From Astrocystis sublimbata (lineage: Eukaryota > Ascomycota > Sordariomycetes > Xylariales > Xylariaceae): a stretch of 64,000 nucleotides of DNA. Every line of letters starts with the position of its first letter. Position 1 is the first letter of the stretch. The DNA is taken from assembly GCA_022453515.1 (NCBI GenBank), contig JAJNNY010000095.1, positions 1 through 64,000 of the forward strand, given 5' to 3'. Of the stretch, positions 58,801-64,000 are shown one piece after another. A program made the translations under genes and the position numbers. Under the pieces are notes generated by a model. It saw only the letters and a program-made list of their open reading frames with translations, was not told the origin of the DNA and made no database searches.

Positions 58801-61800
58801 ACGTGATCCCACTTCTGAGGTGTCATTGTCGGCCCCCACGATCGGTAGTTGTCCTCGCTCAGCCACCAGCCCGGCAGCAATCCGAAGGCGAAACCACCAC
58901 GCGTGAAGTCGTTTGTCTGTTCGAGAAGGACCAGCTTGCCGCCGGGCTTGAGCAGCGCGTGCGCGTTCTTCAGCGTCACGTCCAGGTTTTTGGTGGCGTG
59001 GATCACGTTGGCAGCGATGACGAGGTCGTAGCTGCCCTTTTCGAAGCCCTGGTTGACGGCGTCGTTCTCAATGTCCAAGACAGAGTACTTCATGCGCGAA
59101 GCATAAGCTTGGAAGTCATCCTGAGCTTTCGAGAAGAATGAGGGAGAGACATCGGTGAAGTCGTACTGGGAGCATCGGGGATTGCCATTGGAAGGGGCAA
59201 ACAGTGCCTTCACAATGTGGGCTGTAGTTCCTCCTGTTCCAGCTCCTATCTCGAGTGCCTTGAGGCTAGGGTTCTTGTATGCTAGAAGATCGAGGAAGTT
59301 GGTGAAAACATCGGAGAGTCTCGAGTTGATCTCGAGATAGTACTCCTTGACCAAATCTCCGTTGAACAACACCTGCAGGGGGTCCATCTCGCCTTGCAGT
59401 ATGGGGAGAAGGTTCTGCGCCACCGCGACATAGAACCGACCTTCGCTGCTGAACTCTTCAAGACGATGGGCTAGGCGCTCTTGGTACTCGACATCGACGA
59501 TCTTCGCAGCCCAGTCCGCCTGTCCTTGAGGCAGTTTACCTTCACTAAATCGCTCGACTTGCAGCTTCATCCAGTCGATGTACTGCTTCCTCGAGGGGTC
59601 CGTTCGCTGGGGGTCGAGTTGAGGCAACGTGGTCGTGATAGTCGAGTAAAGGAAGCATGCCAGATCCTGATAGAAGGCGGCCGTGTCGGCGTCCACAGCC
59701 TTCGCCGCGCCAAAATAGGCGGGACCTTGAGACGAAGGGATGAGGTCAACATCGGGCTTCCAGTCCATGTGATAGGCAAGACGCCTCTTCTGGTTCTCGT
59801 CGTCCGCGTCGCCGGCTTCTTGACGGTCCACGTTGGTGGTCTCCAGAACATCCACCGAGGCGCGCAATCGCCCATCGGGTCCGTATGCCGCGAAAGAGGA
59901 CTCAGTCTGTCGAACACCGCGGGAGATTTGACGTGAGGTGGCCCGGAGACTGGGGACTTCGGGCTGGGACAGCCCGGAAGCGGATAGCCAGAGGTTGGAT
60001 ACACGTGTAGGAACGGTGGTGGGGATCTTTCGGCTTGCTCCCCTCGTGAGCCCGACCAGAACGACCTGGATGAAGGCGTCCAGAGTGGTGGGGTGGATGA
60101 GATGGGCTTGGCGAGGATCGGCCTTGCCGTGACCATCTTCCGACACGAACGTCTTCACATCAGCGACCACATCACCTTCCTCGCTGTAGTTGATTTCCTG
60201 CAATGTCTGGAAAGCAGGGCCGAATTGAAGTCCCATATCCGCGAAATGGCTGTATACAGCGACACTATCGGCTTTCTGCAAGCAGGTATCGGTTCGGGTC
60301 TTCAAGAGATCGCACATGGCCCTCTCTGCGGCACGCGCTTCGAGTCCACCGTCAACGTCGTTGGAGTCGAGCTCTTCGTATTCCACGAGCACGATTCCGC
60401 GGCAGTTCTCTGCCCAATTGCCACCTTCGAAGGTGCAGATGCGGAATTCAAACCGAGTGACCTCCTTGCCGGTGGTGTCCTGCACGGGACGGATGTACAG
60501 GTGGGACTCGTTGACAAGGTCCGACGAGGCGTCGACGCCAATAGCTCGCTGGAAAGTCGCCTCGGACACTCGGTATCCGCTGACGAGCTTCGAGGTGGGC
60601 GCATCTTGCACCAGCTGCCGCAGGCCCTCGATAGCCATGACCAGCATGCCCGCTGCCGGGTAGATGGTGGAACCGTTCACGACGTGATCCGAGACCCAAG
60701 GAGTTTCCGAGGGACGGATGAACTTTCTCCATCGCGCCTCGAGCGGGTTCCAGTCCTTGCCAGCAGTGCCGAGCAAGTCATGGTGGCCGTGTTTTCGCAG
60801 GCGATACTCCTTGCTGATTCGGCCCTCGTGCCAGTAAGACTGTGAATGATTGAAGGGATACTCGGGTAGGTTGGTCAACGCCATGCCTGTGGCTGTCTTG
60901 GCGACGGTGGTCTGGAAATTGTTGATCCTGGCGAGGTCCACCGGGTATCCAAGAGACCACAAGCGCCCAACAGCTGTCATTGTGCTATCCAGGGCAGAGA
61001 CGTTCCGGGTAAGGCAAGAGCCGTAGCTGGCCTCCTCCCCGCGCGGTGTCTTCTTGAAGATTTCCTTGACCGGCCCTGCCAAGGCGCTGTGAGGGCCAAG
61101 TTCAACGAAGTCATACAGAGTTACTGCAGGCTTGTTCGCAGTGTCCTTTGCGCCGCGACCGCCGAGCTTCTTGCGGGTGCTCTGGGCGCCGCTGGAGATC
61201 AGCGATGCCAATGCGTCGGAAAATCGCACCGGGTTCGTCAAGTTCTTAACCCAGTAGCTTCCGTCTGACAGCACTCCCAGGTCTTCAATGGGAGTCTTTG
61301 TCACCGACGACATCATCAGGTTGCATCCCGGTAGAGGTACTCCAGTCTCCAGTTGACCCATCTGGCGCAGATACTCAGCGGCGATCTGCTCCATCTGCGG
61401 CGAGTGGTAGCCCACATCCACTTGCAACTTGCGTGCGAAGATTGCATCACGGGTCAGAACCTCGTGTAGAGCATCCACCTGGTCTGCATCGCCGGATATG
61501 GTGACACTGGTCGGGCTGTTGATGCAGGCTGCCACAATACGGGCGTTCCCTGATGCTCCGGCAACGCGCTCGATGTATTCCAGCGCCTGGGTCTCGGAAA
61601 GACCGACTGCCATCATGGCGCCCTTTTGCGTCGTTGCGGTTGCTAGCTCGGATGAGAGCTTTCCACGCCAGTAGGCAACCTTGCATGCTGATCGCAGCGA
61701 GAGGCCACCGACGCAATAGGCGGCAGCAATCTCACCTGACGAGTGGCCCACCACGGCCTTCGGGGTGATGCCGAAGGACTGCAGGAGATGGATCAAAGCA

Positions 61801-63970
61801 ATCTGCAGCGCTGTGCAAAGAGGCTGGCTCATTTCCGGACGGTTGACTCTGGAAGCCGCCTTCTCCAGCAGCAGCTCCTCCATCAGCGACCACTCGCAGC
61901 CAAACTCGTAGAGATACAACTGGAAGGCCTCGAGCGCTTTTCTGAAAACGGGACACGCGAGAAGCTCCCGGCCCATGCCAGCGAACTGAGCTCCCTGCCC
62001 AGTGAAGATGAACCCGAGACCGAGCTTGCGCGAGGAGCGCACACCCTTGGACCAGACGAGGTCTCCCTGCAGCAGATCCGTGAGGGAATGGCAGGTTGCG
62101 TAAGCCTTATAGGGCAGGATGCTACGACGCTGGCTCAACGTGTACGCCAGGTCAGATAGATATCTCGAACGTTGCGAGTCGTTCAGTCTTAGCGAGCGGA
62201 AGTGGGATTTGTATGCCTCGGCCAAGCGCTTGATTCCCTCCTCATCGGCTGAAGAGAGAACAAGCAGCGCGTGATCAGGCTTGTCACTGCTAGCCACCAC
62301 CTCCTCTACTGCTGGAACTGGGCTGTCGTCCACTGGTGCCCAGAGTCGCGTCAGCTCCTCCGATGTAGGAGGCGCCGGAACGGTGTTGTGATTCCCTGAC
62401 AGTCCGTGGGCCTTCAGATAGTTGTACGCATCGTCGATCACCACATGCGCATTGGAGCCTCCGAAACCAAAGGAGTTGACACTGGCCCGACGGAGACCAT
62501 TCGTAGGCCATGGCATCGCTGCGGTCGGGAATTGCAACTTGAGAGCAGAAGCGTCGATTCGCGGGTTCAGGCGCTCGAAGTTTGTGTTCGGGAGAATGAC
62601 ACCCCTTTCGAGCGAAAGCACCGTCTTGATCACACCGGCTACACCGCTCGTCCCCTCAGTGTGGCCGATATTTGATTTGACTGCGCCCACGTAGAGCGGC
62701 TCATCGGAGCTGCGATGGTCTGCGAAGACAGCGCCAATGGCACTTGCTTCGATGGGGTCTCCGACTGCGGTGCCGGTGCCGTGGGCTTCGAAGAACCGGG
62801 TAGCGCCAAGTGACAGTCCGGCCTTCTTGTAGGTGTCTCGGATGAGTTGCGCTTGGGCTGTGCCACTGGGCTGGGTAAGTCCCTGTGGAGTGCGACCGTC
62901 CGAGTTGGAACCTGTTGAGCGAATGACGGCCCGGATCGAATCTCCATCTCTAACAGCATCGGCTAGTCTCTTGATGACTATCACACCAAAGCCTTCGCCT
63001 CGCGCATAGCCGTTGCCCCTGTGATCGAAGCTGTAGCATCGGCTGTCTGGTGAAAGAAAGTTCATGTTCGATAGCATCTGGTATGTATCCACGCCAAAGG
63101 CAGTGTTAGAACCAGCAACGATGCCCTGTTCCCTTGTGTTAGCTTTGCACAGAGGCTATGAGTGGTAGAGATGCTCACCATGTCTGACTCTCCCATTCGC
63201 AGTGCTTGACAAGCCATATCCAAGGCCACAAGACTGCTCGAACAGGCCGTATCGATGTGTAGACTGGGCCCATGGAGGTTGTAAAACCAACTAATACGAT
63301 TGGCGAGGATGCTGATCGATGATCCTGTTGCCGCGTACTTTGGCATCGTCTCGTGATCCCTCATGGTCATCAGTCTGTAGTCGTCGGCGAATGAGCCAGT
63401 GTGGACCGAAGTCTTGGATCCAGTCACAGTCTCCAATGGCAAACCGGCTATGTAATGGCAAGTGATCAGTATAGGGAATCGTCTTTTGGCTGTCTTGACC
63501 AATACGTACCATTCTCCAGCGCACGGTAGACACATTCCAGTATCTGTCGTTGCTGGACATCCATCGATGCGGCTTCTGCAGATGTGATGGAAAAGAAAGG
63601 AGCATCAAAGAGAGACAGGTCTTCTTTGATGAAGTGCCCACCCCGAGCAGTAATCTTGCCAACTGTTATTATGCATCGCAACTATGTGGACAAGACAACT
63701 CACAGTATCGTTACGGCTATTGTCTGTTGCATGGAACGCGTCGATGTTAAAGCGATCCGATGGAACTTCTGTCATAGCACATCGCTTTTCCATCATCATC
63801 TTCCAGAACTGGTCCGGCGATGTAGCATCCTCTGGAAACTTGAGAGACAGGCCGACAATGGCGAACGGCTCCAAGAGACCCCTCGCATCTCCTGATCCCA
63901 TTTGATCATGAAGCATAGGAGCCTCGGAGTCGCTCGAGTCGGCGCTTGAGTACAAAAGACCGGGTGCCAT
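55845..63970 (-). CDS. Highly reducing type I polyketide synthase, KS-AT-DH-MT-ER-KR-ACP
   Basis: Five exons (63970-63704, 63654-63510, 63447-63179, 63125-57093, 57035-55845) sum to 7905 nt, giving 2634 aa with all phases matching. Domains from the N-terminus: KS with LPHIDTACSSSLVALD-type active site (here HIDTACSSSLVALD), EAHGTGT and SNIGHTEG; AT with GHSSGEIAAAY; DH with HVVNGSTIYPAAG; methyltransferase with LEIGAGTGGTT; ER with GVNFMDLL and HAAAGGTGQSAVQLA; KR with GGFGGLARR and the Ser/Tyr region (VMLSSVVGIHGSAGQSNYAAG); ACP with GVDSLLAVELRSW. No thioesterase or reductase follows, so the chain must leave through a partner enzyme. An alpha-oxoamine synthase or acyltransferase is usual in such systems. 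The product is a reduced, probably methylated chain. Every key residue I checked is present, in contrast to the damaged genes around it. Confidence 0.95.
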
Positions 63971-64000
63971 TTTGAAGAATAGTTAAAAAAAGATGGTTCT

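Noticed and set aside
56019..62675. Many long open frames on the plus strand opposite the PKS
   Set aside because: They are GC-rich antisense shadows of the PKS frame, with no domains or start context.

Overview
The window is the left end of a chromosome of a filamentous ascomycete fungus. It opens with about 38 perfect TAACCC repeats read into the chromosome. The genes carry short introns (about 50-100 nt) with GT-AG borders, and the gene families (highly reducing PKS, DMATS prenyltransferases, Zn2Cys6 regulator, rhodopsin-like membrane protein, Fot1/pogo transposon, CpA-to-TpA point mutations typical of RIP) fit Pezizomycotina, probably Sordariomycetes. I cannot name the species. I see no rRNA, tRNA or CRISPR.

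Layout. 0-19 kb: secondary-metabolism block beginning about 400 bp from the telomere. It holds a broken MFS drug transporter, a divergent pair of a 3-ketosphinganine-reductase-like SDR and an alpha-oxoamine synthase (AOS), an ATP-grasp ligase, a CYP52-like P450, a DMATS-type aromatic prenyltransferase, and a broken P-glycoprotein-type ABC transporter. 19-23 kb: gene-poor, with an AT-rich, RIP-degraded Fot1/pogo transposase. 23-24 kb: rhodopsin-like membrane protein. 25.8-41 kb: second metabolic block with three P450s (one intact, two damaged), a second DMATS, a MIO-type aromatic amino acid ammonia-lyase/mutase with an in-frame stop, and a sulfotransferase remnant. 41-51 kb: sugar transporter, a Zn2Cys6 regulator with an apparent frameshift, and two enzymes that look like sugar-acid catabolism (DapA-family aldolase, glucarate-dehydratase-like enolase). 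51.7-54.6 kb: a secreted Cys-rich protein built of four repeated modules whose introns fall at the same place in each module. 55.8-64 kb: an intact highly reducing PKS (KS-AT-DH-MT-ER-KR-ACP, 2634 aa) running toward the telomere.

How the genes might work together (inference). AOS + KDSR-like reductase + HR-PKS is the enzyme set that makes sphinganine-analogue metabolites, although here the PKS lies 50 kb from the pair. The prenyltransferases, aromatic lyase and ATP-grasp ligase point instead, or in addition, to a prenylated aromatic amino acid-derived product. The most striking overall signal is decay mixed with intact genes. At least six genes carry lesions, and three of these are CAA/CAG-to-TAA/TAG changes (C-to-T at CpA), as if RIP had leaked into a subtelomeric cluster while AOS, KDSR, ATP-grasp, both DMATS genes, two P450s and the PKS stayed open.

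All gene models below were built by hand from splice signals and reading frame. Totals that divide by three across exons are stated where they were checked.
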